Shown here: piece by piece, positions 46,701 through 57,156 of the stretch | How the letters are laid out: each line of letters starts with the position of its first letter | Numbering within the stretch: position 1 is the first letter of the stretch | Assembly: GCA_963971425.1 (NCBI GenBank) | Contig: OZ020517.1 | Span: 31,964,734 to 32,028,733, forward strand | Source: Bryoerythrophyllum caledonicum | Lineage: Eukaryota > Streptophyta > Bryopsida > Pottiales > Pottiaceae | Reading direction: 5' to 3' | DNA: 64,000 nt | Made by a program: the position numbers and the translations under genes | The notes under the pieces: generated by a model | Database searches by the model: none | What the model saw: the letters and a program-made list of their open reading frames with translations, nothing else | Told to the model about the DNA's origin: nothing

Positions 46701-46916
46701 ATGCTCCCTGGTTGCTAAGCCCACCACATCTCCTCTTTCTGAAAGCAATTCTACTGCCCTTTCCAATTCAGAAGTCATGATCCCAACAGATCTCTGTTGA
46801 ATTCGCCTTGCACGTGCTGCTCGTACTAATCGGGCCCCCACAGAGCTATTAGAAGGCATATTGTCCCTTTCGATGTGTGGCCGTATCAAAGGAGTCTGAA
46901 TCGTGCGGCTCTCCAT
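43725..46916 (-). CDS. DUF7869-type DDE transposase-like protein, intact
   Basis: A single uninterrupted frame encodes 1063 residues from ATG 46916; an earlier ATG at 46955 would add 13, but a tttttcaatag acceptor-like sequence lies between. In the 1076-residue numbering, a basic N-terminal half holds GKEVCNACYALGVGYSQRRFKQLKKD (~322-347) and a CYHCWEYKC zinc-like motif (462-470). The core has IIVDGMDQN (519-527), RIQADNCTRENKN (600-612) and VGHTHEDIDQRF (638-649). These Asp/Glu positions look like a DDE/RNase H-fold triad. I know this layout as a widespread uncharacterised family in bryophytes, charophytes and some animals. It is intronless and undamaged, so it is either a recently active transposon or a kept host gene. 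The C-terminal ~200 residues include a GQFVALSVDQ/ KVIEEG small beta-rich region. Confidence 0.75.
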   Translation of the reverse strand: MESRTIQTPLIRPHIERDNMPSNSSVGARLVRAARARRIQQRSVGIMTSELERAVELLSERGDVVGLATREHAFKSGMELNGSKLFPFEVAVRIIRVDDALHWTGEIVGERLGMCVGLIIRWHRSLLRVVAVEPDITSVHGDVGSQIAPVEVMAPEFDFPEFINTPGSTQRSRRSSHASNAIDENSPFSQSTPSNIQDLPHVDGFAYVRPARRPYSMQNRRRRDSREPSLTEAAPSKVSLRSVQIAMAQGGCKRNCLRDVPARYLLDMRYNAWGSEFSVRSTWMRQMLVSFYTRTEGTRRDKFVTKLDGKEVCNACYALGVGYSQRRFKQLKKDCLIYGRVTSIHGNTLSDPIRESTRMSAAEACFKSFVDEAGCPQPHRCIRRKSDNEVVPLILLPMNTAKFDVFNYVNEEVKRICIGETISMSSFRRMWRIKYPHVQVPPFSRFSKCYHCWEYKCAMEGTTNADARIKIKELFMLHLRNQMEERRHYWIFKRSCYISPELYMCIIVDGMDQNTTMVPRMRQTVKNIEHRFVKTHLCGALVHGIGLYCDVWFGAHHKHDSNQVVSTLLYVIGDVLRRRGFLPPTLRIQADNCTRENKNIYMFALCATLVGLGFFQEVELSFLIVGHTHEDIDQRFSCISNTLKRSDVDSLKEMMSLIERGTSPTEAFVSARLLENVWDWKLFITPHLLTGQDSLVGITFPHHMRFYMDNREGTRVVRVQHKHYCKDPWGPEAGTKTLRSLPSRDERPAFAEVFGADERELKALDDFIVYKERCIQRLQHEDKNREAKIEAERLKLYLAEFPHKDRSNEHRSSPFWPSEFSNTGPTGSTSLDVMDGASEENREIDVVEQVVAMLPNAEARGYFGHRRGRPSNQAVRRAQQTERNYVEERAEEGAMYEGNHDPFPPFNPQSDIRCGQFVALSVDQAEIEGGVPFYVGKVIEEGKNRWRLKIKVCWYWPIIQRGVADGHGSSAQRYANCMDSFWEPSGESHSWVEKDACIFSWVDTLERTMSGASGWRKRNVFGVQVESRIRILQSAKAHILQYIAMQTEAIDDDRLQAALNSVE

Positions 46917-47138
46917 TATCACTATTGAAAAAATAGGAACATTATGGCTGCACATTAGTCAAAATACATGTATTAATTGTTAACCTTCAAATCACCATTC
47001 ATCTGATAAAAGGTATGTTTCTAAACACATATTTACTGTTCAAAATATGATGATGATATTGTATCTTTTGATAAAACTGCTTTGAAATGAGAAAATTAAG
47101 AATTTTTAGAACATGAACTCTTTGCACGGAGTCTTTAA

Positions 47139-48076
47139 CCCTGAAGGTACAATGATAGTGTACACCAAAAACACTTCTAAATTGTTGGATTCCAGTGCAA
47201 CGAACAAAAAATGAAACAAAAACTTTTATTTCTAGTTTTCACCGTAGTTTCTCAATTACGACTTACTAATTAATAATTAAAAAAACATTCATAAACTTTG
47301 ACCGCACGGATTGAAAGATTATAGTGTTTGAAGTGAAGCTTATGGTTCATTTACTTCCCTGCATGTTGTGGATCAGCAGACTTTGACTTCACTTCGTGTC
47401 AAATTTATTTTTACAGAAGGTCTAAATCCTTAACCATCTTGTTAAGCATGATGTTTGTTCCTTGTACACCAATTTTTAGAGGGAGAAAAAAGGTGTAGCA
47501 TATTCAAAACAACTGTGCAAAGAGTCGAAGTTCGGAATTTGTTAATTCACACTGTAATTTTTTGTGAACTTAATATGTTTTAGACTGGTAATTGAAATGG
47601 TCAATAAGAAGGTTTACATCACATATTGTAGTGGAAAAAAAAAGTGAAAAATAAAAAGATATCTAGGTTTTATTTGGAAAACAAGAAGTTTTTTGGTACC
47701 TTGCCCATCACTGACTGACAATGTGTGAAAATGTTTGATTTGGGTTGGTATGCTATTTTTCAATAAAGACAAGAACTTATTTTGACAACATCAAGGGAAA
47801 TAATTTTACTTTTGAGTACAAAAAATCTCACATTCAACAGAGTGTCCTAGCAAAAGTTTTTGGAGGTGCCCAACTTATTTGCTCTCTCCATTTTAAATTT
47901 ATAACCCTATAACTTTTTGATCAAATGTCCAATTTACGTAAAAATCATTTTCCCACTAAGGTTTTGGTAATGCCTTTCTATAGTAAAATTTACAAAGAGG
48001 AATGTTGGACATTGACACCATAGAAACCTGACCAAACATTCAACAAGCCAATTTTTGACACTTTATCTATTAGGGG
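47139..48076. mobile_element. TTAA-type element, ~930-bp family, copy A
   Basis: Flanked by TTAA at 47135-47138 and 48077-48080. It starts ccctgaaggtacaatg and ends tctattagggg, so its right end has drifted from the inverted repeat of copy B. It shares its interior with copies at 48375 and 61688 (for example gtgtagcatattcaaaacaa and ggttcattt.cttccctgc). No coding frame. Confidence 0.82.
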
Positions 48077-48374
48077 TTAAATATGCTACACCTCTTTTGC
48101 ATTCCTAAACATTGGTGAATAATGGAACTAATCAATCTTCACATGATGATAATGAACCTAGATCATGTGTGATGCAATCTTTTGAATCCAAGTGAACTGA
48201 AACGAAGGGAATTCACTGAACCTAAGGAAGAAAATGAACCATGTTGTCTACTTGCTATTATTGACACCATTGGAACTTGTTACAATCGCTAATTAAATAA
48301 TGGATTTGTACGTCCACATAAAGGTTATTCTACAAACAACATAGTACAAAAGATCAATCAAGAATCAATCTTAA
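48077..48374. other. spacer between two elements of the same family
   Basis: About 300 bp of AT-rich DNA lies between the TTAA borders of two directly repeated ~940-bp elements. No gene is seen. Confidence 0.6.
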
Positions 48375-49318
48375 CCCCTAAGGTATCGTGACAGTTTTAC
48401 ACCAAAAACACTTCAAACTAAATGGATTCTAGTGCAACGAATAAATAAGGAAACAAAAACTTTGATTTTTAGTTCTGACTGTAGGATCTCAATAAAAGCT
48501 TATTAAGTAATACATATACAAAATTTCAAAAACTTTGTCCCCACGGATTAAAAAATTATAGTGTTTGAAGTCAACCAAATGGTTCATTTTCTTCCCTGCG
48601 TTTAGTGGATCAATAGACGTTGACTTCAGTTGGTGTCAAAAAATTTCACTACAAAAGGTCTAAATCTATTACCATCTTGATAAGCATGATGTGAGCTCCT
48701 TACACACCATTTTTTAGAGGTAGAAACCGGGTGTAGCATATTCAAAACAAGTGTGCAAGGAGTGGAGGCTTGAAATTTGTTAATTCACATTTTAATTTTT
48801 TTTTAACTTAATATGTTTTTGATTGACAATCCGAATGGTTAATATGAATGTTTACATTACATATTGATGTGGAAAAAATAAAAAGTGAAAAATATGAAAA
48901 TATATAGGTTTTATTTGGAAAACAAGAAGTTTTTTTGGTACCTTGCCCGACAATGAGTGACAATGTGTGAAAATGTTTGACTTGGGTTGGAATGCTATTT
49001 TTCACTAAAGACAAGAATTTTTTTTGGACAATATGAAGGGAAATAATATTACTTGCAAGTAATGAAAATCTCACTTTCAATAGAGTGTCCTATCAAAAGT
49101 TTTTGGAGGTGCCCGAGGTGCCCGCTCTTCCCATTAACATTCAAAACCCTATAACTTTTTCATCAAATGTCCAATTTAGGTACAAATTGTTTTCCTACTA
49201 AGGTCTTGGTAATGTCTTTTTATTGTAAAAATTTCAAAGAAGAATGTTGGAAATTGACACCATAGGAACCTGACCGAACTTTCAAAAAGCCCTTTTTGGA
49301 CACTTGGTACCTTAGGGG
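48375..49318. mobile_element. TTAA-type element, ~930-bp family, copy B
   Basis: Flanked by TTAA at 48371-48374 and 49319-49322, with ends cccctaaggtatc and ggtaccttagggg (about 11-bp inverted repeat). It lies in the same orientation as copy A and is clearly homologous over its length. No coding frame. Confidence 0.88.
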
Positions 49319-49322
49319 TTAA

Positions 49323-50147
49323 ACTTGTATAAAAATAAATGTTTACCTCAAGATACGTTGCAGGTGTTAGCGGTACACGCACTGATGCTTGATGGCGTTC
49401 AACATTATATCACCATTCTGTCGTTGTTGTTCGGCATGTTTCTCAACCCTTCCCCCTTTACCTGCAACACATGCATAAAGTTTATATGGTAAACTATGTG
49501 ATAAAAAATCTTATATGTATCTTCGTATTACATATAGCCCGAAAATTTATTATAATATATTGAAAAAATTAACATATGGAGAAACAAAGCAAAAGGTCCA
49601 AAGTTCTTAAAGTCAAACTTTTACTACTAAACTTGAGGCACAAGGTTCCAACATGGATAAAAGGTTTCTATGCAAACCTAGAGGTCATTTCTCTTCGCAG
49701 TTTCTAAGGTGGGTATTCTTGCAATCAAAACCTCAAGGCTATGTGCATTTTTTCTTCATTCACTAATTACTGTTAAATTTGTATACTGTGTAGATTGGAG
49801 GAAATTTGCACATCGAGGAGATTTTTGCGAACTTGGTAAGCTTCTAACTTTGTTTCAATTCTGAATGTGAGGAACTCAAGGGTTATGTTCATGATGATTG
49901 AAGTTCAGACAGAATTATGTTAGTGTTAGGTGAGTACCAAAGTTTGAATTCACAAATGAGAACACCAACTAAAATATGTACAAGATTGCAATTTCAACAA
50001 GAAAATATGATAGCAGTCAACAACTAGAGAGTGCAAGCATTGTTATACTGAAAAAATGACACCAAAACCTCATAAAGTGGTCAAAAGAGCAGCTCGTAGT
50101 ATTGCACAAAATCCTCAATATGGCACATCAGCGCACTACTTGAAACC
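49323..50147. other. intergenic DNA upstream of minisatellite
   Basis: No gene recognised. A short minus-strand run near 49380-49460 could be an upstream exon of the DDE-like gene, but no splice-consistent join was found. Confidence 0.4.
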
Positions 50148-50400
50148 CTAGCCTCTACACACAAGAACCTAAACCCTAGTTCCAAAACCCTAGCCGCCGT
50201 CACCAAACCCTAGCCACCACCACCAAATCCTAGCCACCACCTCCAAACCCTAGCCACCACCACCAAATCCTAGCCACCACCACCAAACCCTAGCCACCAC
50301 CACCAAACCCTAGCCACCACCATCAAACCCTAACCATCGCCGCCAAAACCTAACCGCCGCCATCAAACCCTAGCCGCCACAACCACGAATCCAAACCCTA
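50148..50400. repeat. CCACCACC-AAACCCTAG minisatellite
   Basis: A ~20-bp unit, ccctagccaccaccaccaaa, repeats about ten times with variants. The aaaccctag portion resembles the plant telo-box, which often occurs in promoters of growth genes, but here it is part of a repeat. Confidence 0.85.
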
Positions 50401-50773
50401 GTCAACATATTCGCGTGACGTGGAAATCGCGTGACGCCTCCCAAAGTAACCTTGAGCTAGAGCTGTGCGCGCGCACACCCCCTACTGCTGGTGCTCCTCC
50501 ACCAAGCTAATCCAAACACATCGAGGCGAAAATCAAAACAATAGCTTCCTCCGCGCTCAACTGTGGCAGTCAACCTCCTCGTTGCGCGGCTTCGCAGGTG
50601 CGACGCCTCCTTCCCATTTCATTGCCGCGGCCTCCAATCCTACCCTCACACCCTAAACCCTGTGAACGAAGCCCTGCTCGCAACTGCGCGAAGGCATAGG
50701 CGCTGCCGGCCCTGCCGCGCAGGCGCAGGCGGCCCTGCCGAGCAGCGGCCCTGCCGGCCCTGCCGAGCAGCGG

Positions 50774-50973
50774 NNNNNNNNNNNNNNNNNNNNNNNNNNN
50801 NNNNNNNNNNNNNNNNNNNNNNNNNNNNNNNNNNNNNNNNNNNNNNNNNNNNNNNNNNNNNNNNNNNNNNNNNNNNNNNNNNNNNNNNNNNNNNNNNNNN
50901 NNNNNNNNNNNNNNNNNNNNNNNNNNNNNNNNNNNNNNNNNNNNNNNNNNNNNNNNNNNNNNNNNNNNNNNNN
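50774..50973. other. assembly gap (200 N)
   Basis: Exactly 200 undetermined bases. The left edge is a GC-rich repeat of ggccctgccgagcagcgg-like units, which probably caused the gap. Confidence 1.
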
Positions 50974-53900
50974 GCATACTCATTCACATCGAACCCTAAA
51001 TCCCTGGTGGTCATCAGGAAGTTTTCTCGGAATCGTGATCCTTGGAGATTCTTGATTTAAACTAAAGCCTAGCACCAGTGTTAGGATGTTGAATTGGTCG
51101 TCTTTCTTTGGATGTGGAACCTATTGAGGCGGTGGTTTTGATATCATTAATCTTGGTATTGTTTTGAATTTGGCAGAGGCTGAGGTTTCTCGTAATTTTG
51201 GCGCGGAATCTGGATGAGTATTTCTGTGGGTGGATTGGAGCACTGGCGGGGGAGGAAGCTGCAGGTGTGGAGAATCTGATCAACGGTCAGCTGCACATGG
51301 CCTGGACTCATGAGTAGTAGCTTGGATCTGTTGCCAGGCACCATGTTGTTGGCTCATTGTGTGCTCATGGCTTGATGGAGGATATAATCCCTACACTTGT
51401 ACATCCTTTTTCAGCTGCAAGGAGGTGCGGTTGATGGTGGACGTGCAGATTGCTTGCTTGACGGAGGATGTTCCGCCAGCTCTCAAAATCAAGGAGATCA
51501 ATTTAGTTGTCTGCGATGAGCTTTGGCCGCATGAGAAGGATCTGGCCGCATGAGAAGGATCTGGCCGCATGAGAAGGATCGGGTACCTTTCTCTCAACAT
51601 GTCCTCTGCGCGTGTTACTGCCCTTATCACTGATAGTTGATAGTTGTTTGATATGTGGCTGCATTTGTTCAACTGGGGCTCTACTTCAGCTCATCCTTGG
51701 AGCCCATCTTGACTCCTTGGGCGGTGGATCCGGGACATGCATTTTCCCACATTGGCAACTTGACGTCGAGCATTGCGGTGGTGTGCTTCTTATCTTGGCA
51801 ATCTCTTCGATGCAAACAATGTGGCATGGGTAAGATCACAACTAGTATTGACCTAATGACGATTTGATTGATTTTGTAGGTGCTTAGAGGTCCTTATGAC
51901 GACGCTGTCCAATCTGTGATTGTTTCTGTGTCATCTAGGTTGGAGCTATAGAAGAGCTTCGCTCTTGCTGAGACACATGAGTATGTTTCTTATCTTCGGT
52001 TGCTCCCCCAAAAATTTCATTATTTTATCGAGGGAGCTTCATAGATTACGCGCACTGCATTGTATCTTCCAAGTGCAACGAGAATACATTAGTGTTGGTA
52101 GGGGCAATCATTATCGACGACTTGGATCTCCTTTTCGATGGGATGGAAATTAAGTCTGCATGCGTGTTCGAAATGCAGGTGTTGCTCAGAATGAGGAGGG
52201 AGCGGAAGACCTCTTGGAAATGATCACCGAAGAGGTTTGGAAAAGATGATTTGCATTGTTTTTCATTACAATCGGAGTGATGCAATTACCTTTTGCACAT
52301 GATTCCAGATATATTGAACTCGCCTGAACGAGATGAGGGAACTTCCGTTCGCTCCTTTTTTGCGACATGCCTCTTGAAGTGGTTCGGTGGCTGACATTGG
52401 AGTTGGGCCTTAGTGGTCAAGATCATGTCTACACTATCTATGGGCCCATCGCCTTTGGGAGGTGAGAATGCTATCCTTGGGCACTTACGTCCACAATGCC
52501 AGATTGATCGGCAATACCTAGCTCTGGTTTATCACGACTCGATAGATTAGTTTGGCAGGGCAAGGAAATAAGTGTAATGTGAGGCAAGGACACCATAAGT
52601 TTGGACCTCTTTTCTCATTTTTGACTATCCAAATAGCTCATTGTTGATCTTTGAACACCTCAAAGAAGGAAAGAGGCGACTAAGATTCATGACCTCTCTT
52701 TGTTCCTTCTCAGAAGTGGCTAAAACCACTTCCAACTCGAGCTTGGATCCTAGGACCGATTCTTCCACACTTCATAAGGACTCTACACCAAGGTCTTTCA
52801 TACCAAGGTCTTTCATCGAACTAATAGCTTTTGAGAGCAGTGTTACAAATCAAATGAGGTGTATCTTATTGAAACTTTGGGTGACTTTACGAGTCTCTTG
52901 ACAGAAACTCGTTGATGATGACAACTTGACTTGTTTGTGTCTACAGAACTGGATTCATTCCACTCAGTGGTGAGGTGAAACTCGTTGCTAGTAAACACGC
53001 CGGTGGACGGCGAAGACCCACCCTCCATTACGAGGTTAAGCCTACTTCGAAAATCCCTAAACTCTTTGTCGGTTTCATCATCTATTTTACCATTTTTATT
53101 GAGACCATGTTTGGAGGTTGATGTTTTTGAAGCCAGGAAGAGAGGGGATACTCTTCTTCGCCATCCTTACCGCGGTTTTATGAGAAGTACCCAGCACTTT
53201 GTAGAAGCAACGGCCAGTGCCTCGAAGGTACCAAATCATGCGTTGCTTTCGTGAGCTGAAGAATGGATTGCATTTCGGCATAGTGTTGAACTCTTGGGAG
53301 TTTTCTTGGAATGTCAGCTTGGAGCAATTGAGGCCACTCTGTATCGCACCAACAACGATAGCTCGGTCAAGATGTTTGAGTCAATCTTTATCTAATGGTT
53401 GCAATTTCTTTTTTTGGCTTTCGGTGGAGGTGATCAATTTGTAACGGTCGTAAGACCTACGACCTAGGATTACTGTGGATGTTTAGATATTTTGAGAGGA
53501 TTCAAATATTTTGAAACGAGGTTTGAGGTATAAAATCGATTACTACCTTTCAGATACGGTTTGTGTGAATGTTTCAGTCTTTGTTTGAACACGTGGGGGC
53601 TTAAGTATACGAATGATAGACCAGGTTGGGTATAGTTTATGCTTTGGGTGCGGTGATCGACCAATCGAGATTCAACCCACGTACATCTCCTCCTCATTCG
53701 TAACTGAAGCATGCCCGTTCTCTTGGCTTGCAATGTATCGAATTCAAACCGTGATGGGTATTAACGTGCCTCTATTGATCCTTTTCTTGGAATGGTTTAC
53801 CAGCACCCAATCATGAAGGCAACTTTGTTTATGCACCATCCCCAGCATTTTGATAGGAGGTAGTCTTTTCGATGGTTTCTTTTTGGTGTCGGTCATTGAG

Positions 53901-54450
53901 CCACATTGGCCCATGCATGGACAGACTTCAACCTGGACCCTACCTTGGTGCACATGATTGAGCTGGAGTTCTAGTGGAAGAGACGATTTTATCGTGGATG
54001 CCAAGGTGTGTCATTCTCTATACCAGTGCCCACCACCTCTAGATTGTTACATTGGCATTAGTGTCGACGATGGTCCTTCTATCGATAGTGGTCCTTCTGT
54101 TCCCATGGGACATCGTGGCTTATTGAAATTTAAAGGAAGTGGTTGGTGGATTTTTCTAGACGGGGATTTTGAATTGAGAAACTCGTGTATTCTGCTAATT
54201 TAAGAAGCAAACTACTCTTTGGGTTTGGTGCCTCTTCTGCATTTAGAAGGAGATGGCTCCCAAAAGTCCATTTCCACTAGATCAGAACAACATCTCTCCA
54301 CTTTGAATGAGAGAGGTCACTATGATTTTCCAACATGCTGGGGTTTGTAGCATTTTCTTCGAGAATTCTAGCTTAGGGTTTAAGTTCGTGTGAAGCATTT
54401 CCTTTGAGAATTAGGGGTCAGGGTTTAAGTAATGAAAGTGTCGCAGTTTG
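50974..54450. other. 3.5-kb stretch without a recognised gene
   Basis: Frames are short and none shows a known domain. The region is less AT-rich than other spacers and may include host exons or an old mobile element that cannot be identified by eye. One local repeat is annotated separately at 51524-51580. Confidence 0.5.
51524..51580. repeat. 19-bp tandem repeat, 3 copies
   Basis: The unit tggccgcatgagaaggatc occurs three times head-to-tail with no differences. Confidence 0.93.
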
Positions 54451-54454
54451 AAAA

Positions 54455-54815
54455 AACATGAAGAGAAATTCAATCACATTGAGGAATCCAGAAATTAGGG
54501 TTTCGGGTTTAGGGTTAATGGGTTTAGATGCGTAGAGCACCCAAAATCAGGGATCGACTACAAGTCAGATCCAAAAGAGTTCTCTATTAATCAGGGTTTA
54601 GGGTTTTAAGTTCAGAACTCCACATGAAGAGACACTCAATCACACGGAAGTACCCAGACGCGAAATCCTCGCAATGGACCGGAAACATGTGTTGAGAACC
54701 GAATTATAGAGATTAGGGTTTCGAGTAGAGGACATGAAAGTGTTTTAGGGTTTAGAATGCTGCCGCTACAACGTGAAATATGAAGAGAATTTCAATCACA
54801 TGGAGGAATCCAGAC
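54455..54815 (+). repeat. three spaced copies of a ~35-bp leader sequence
   Basis: Variants of atgaagagaaattcaatcacattgagg followed by aatccaga occur at about 54459, 54624 and 54780, roughly 160 bp apart, each preceded by gggtttagg-type sequence. The last copy overlaps the start codon of the LRR exon, so the 5' region of that gene was duplicated in tandem. Confidence 0.7.
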
Positions 54816-55201
54816 AGAGAAACCCGAAGCGCCCTCGCCGCGCCGAAGCGCCTCCATCTCTCTTGACGCTCTGCACACATCAAGCCACCCGCGCCCTCCC
54901 AGAGCTCTCCCGCGCCCTCTACACGCTCCCAGACTCCCTCTCCGTGCCTCTCCTGCAGGCCTTTCTCTCACGGGCGCCCCCAGTCGCCGACCTCCGGCAA
55001 CTCTGCGAGGGCGTCGCGTGGGCGCCGCAGCAACTCAGCCTGTGCGGCCTTGCCTTGCCCGCTCGCTTCTTCCAGGAAATGGTGGTGCTGCTGGGGAAAC
55101 TCGTCAGGCTGGACCTGCGGGGCTGCGTTTGGGTCCCCTCGAGCCTCGCGTTTCTGCCCGCGTTGCGGCGCTTGGATTGTCTGCGCTTGGGCGGGTGCTA
55201 G
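54800..55201 (+). CDS. leucine-rich-repeat protein, first exon or fragment
   Basis: The ATG at 54800 opens a 133-codon frame ending TAG. A basic start (RNPKRPRR) suggests nuclear targeting. PPSLLTLCTHQATRALPELSRALYTLPDSL resembles the BC-box/Cul2-box-like helical start of LRR adaptor proteins such as ZYG11/ZER1. Two or three LRR-like repeats follow (LSLCGLALPARFFQEM, LVRLDLRGCVWVPSSLAFL, LRRLDCLRLGGC). Known LRR adaptors are much longer, so this is either a first exon with a donor just before the stop, or a truncated gene. The sequence is much more GC-rich than its surroundings, as in the CCDC103 gene. Confidence 0.5.
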   Translation: MEESRQRNPKRPRRAEAPPSLLTLCTHQATRALPELSRALYTLPDSLSVPLLQAFLSRAPPVADLRQLCEGVAWAPQQLSLCGLALPARFFQEMVVLLGKLVRLDLRGCVWVPSSLAFLPALRRLDCLRLGGC

Positions 55202-55204
55202 CGA

Positions 55205-56563
55205 GTGAGCGCTCACGAGCTCGCGCGTAATCGAGGTATGGTTGATCTCTCTTGAGGTGCTGGAGCTGCTATGTGTCTGTTGGTGTGACTTCATCGGGGG
55301 AACTTGGTGGGTTTGAGCGGGAAGGCGGCATCGAGGGGGAGTGCCAGCGAAAGGTACGGGCCGGTTTCAGTCAAGAGCCGTGCCGCTGCGGAGCCCGTGC
55401 CGGGACAGGGCTAGAAAATTTTGGAGCGGGCAGATCTCCCATTCATCACGATCATCCAGGACCCCACGCGAGGTAAGTCCCAGCGTGGGGACGTCCTGTC
55501 CGCGCCCGACCGACCCTGGGTCTGTGTATGAAAGCCAAGGTCAACAAGGGCCGTTTCTGAGGCTCTAGACCAATCAAATTGCGATTAGCAATGTGCCTTT
55601 AGACACTTGGTCGGTGTGTGAAACCATAATTCATTGAGGCCTAAACCAGTTTGTCTCTTCAAACCCCAATCGAGGACCCCGCGTGTGTAGCAACATTACC
55701 GGGTTCAGCACCAAATGAAGGACATCTAGTCTCATATGCGTGACCTTCCTACACATGGCATCCCCGTACATCGCCCATAACTCCCGCTGTGTATGCCAGT
55801 TCTTCTCAATTGCCAACAATTTAGGGTCTATGTTGGGGTTTGGTATCGTTAACCGGAGTTACGCCATAGAGTTTTTGCTAGAACTTGTTTCTGGATGTGG
55901 ATATGGAGGTCATCGTTCTGATGTGGAGTGACGTTTGAGACTTGACCTGTGGGAGGGGTTTGGGTCAGAATTCTGGATGTGCAGTTGGAGGTCGTCGATC
56001 TGATTCGTGCTGTTTCAGATTCGGCGGAAGCTTTGAACTTGTCTCTAACGAAATTAGTTTAGGTTGTGTGCAGGGCTGCTGTCGAGGACTGGGACAGAAG
56101 GAGAAGAATCTTCTTAACAAGGTGTCTCGGAGGTAGGCGAAGAGAGCCGACTTCACTAACTAGATCCTCAACGGGTGGTACGTTATGTTTCTTGGGGTAG
56201 TCTCATCGCCGTCTCATAGTCAACTCAAACGCAGTCAGCTATTTGAAGCGAAGGGTATCTGTTGTGCAGCAAAATCCTGGTTTTCGATTGTTCTGATCAA
56301 CATTGTTTGTTATTTTGGGGAACCAGGGTTTGGGCTCAAGTTCTATCAACCTCAAGTTGTTGGAGCTAACTATCATCCGAAGTTGTACGTTCGTGACTCT
56401 TTCAGCTTCATACGTGAGGAACAATATATGGATACGAGACTACAGGGCTTTGCCTCGGACATCTTTTCTGTTATTATGGCACTGCTTGTCCTTACGGGTC
56501 TCTTCATCCTCTCAACCCGTTGTAATGTGTGGGTGGCTTGAATAGTCGAACTTCCGAGGCGCA
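55205..56563. other. spacer between LRR exon and small two-exon gene
   Basis: No gene was recognised. The stretch 55745-55885 is a duplicate of 40241-40390 (annotated there). The last few hundred bases are likely the promoter and 5' UTR of the gene at 56564. Confidence 0.5.
55745..55885 (+). repeat. ~140-bp sequence duplicated from/to 40241-40390
   Basis: It starts cacatggcatccccgtacatc and matches the minus strand of 40241-40390. It may be a copied piece of the 5' region of the LYR gene. Confidence 0.6.
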
Positions 56564-57156
56564 ATGTCGAACTGCACTGTGTTAACTAATCAGTCCGGCG
56601 GCCCCTTGGAGGTGAAAGAAGGAACTGCGGGAGTTTGGCGAAACCTGAAAATTCTTAAAAACAATGAGGTATACAACATCAATGTTGATCCGAACGCAAC
56701 GTATTGTGAATATTGGTGTGCGGTGAAAGAGAATGGACCTGGTGAGTTGTACATCAGTTCGGTTGACTGTCAGGAGTGCGGGTCGGTCATAGTCCAGAGA
56801 CAGAACGGGACATACCATCTTGTGAAAAATCGACGGAACGATACAGGAAATGACGCTGTTCAGAAAGCAAATGACGCCAAGACACAGGATGGCTTTTTTG
56901 CGAAGGCGAAGAAGATTCTTATATCCAAGCTCTATAAAGGTAATGGATGGTTTGGCAACACTTGGCAATCTCATTCAGAGCCTTGTTACTTGGAGCGATT
57001 CTGTAAATCCAGGCTGATCATCTGGGTCTTAAGAGATGATTACATTTCATTGTCATTGTGGAGCTGACTATGATGTTCGTGTTCTTGGTTCTAGGGTCAA
57101 CTTCCACGAAGTCCACAGAAAATCAGGAATCTGGCTTTTTCAATGATCTAAAGTGA
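56564..57156 (+). CDS. small two-exon protein with VDPNATY motif (DUF7748-like)
   Basis: Exon 1 (56564-56939) and exon 2 (57095-57156) have GT-AG borders and join in phase; the product is 145 residues. The N-terminal domain reads SNCTVLTNQSGGPLEVKEG, then NVDPNATYCEYWCAV and ISSVDCQECGSVIVQ, a compact beta-rich pattern that I associate with a small uncharacterised plant family (DUF7748). The C-terminal third is Lys/Asn-rich and polar. There is no signal peptide or membrane segment. The coding sequence is intact. The function is unknown. Confidence 0.65.

Noticed and set aside
50570-51060. long frames spanning the N gap
   Set aside because: They are artefacts of translating undetermined bases.
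53096-53281. possible retroelement RNase H motif (YLRGT) on the minus strand
   Set aside because: Only one short match in a 60-codon frame with no supporting neighbours; treated as chance.
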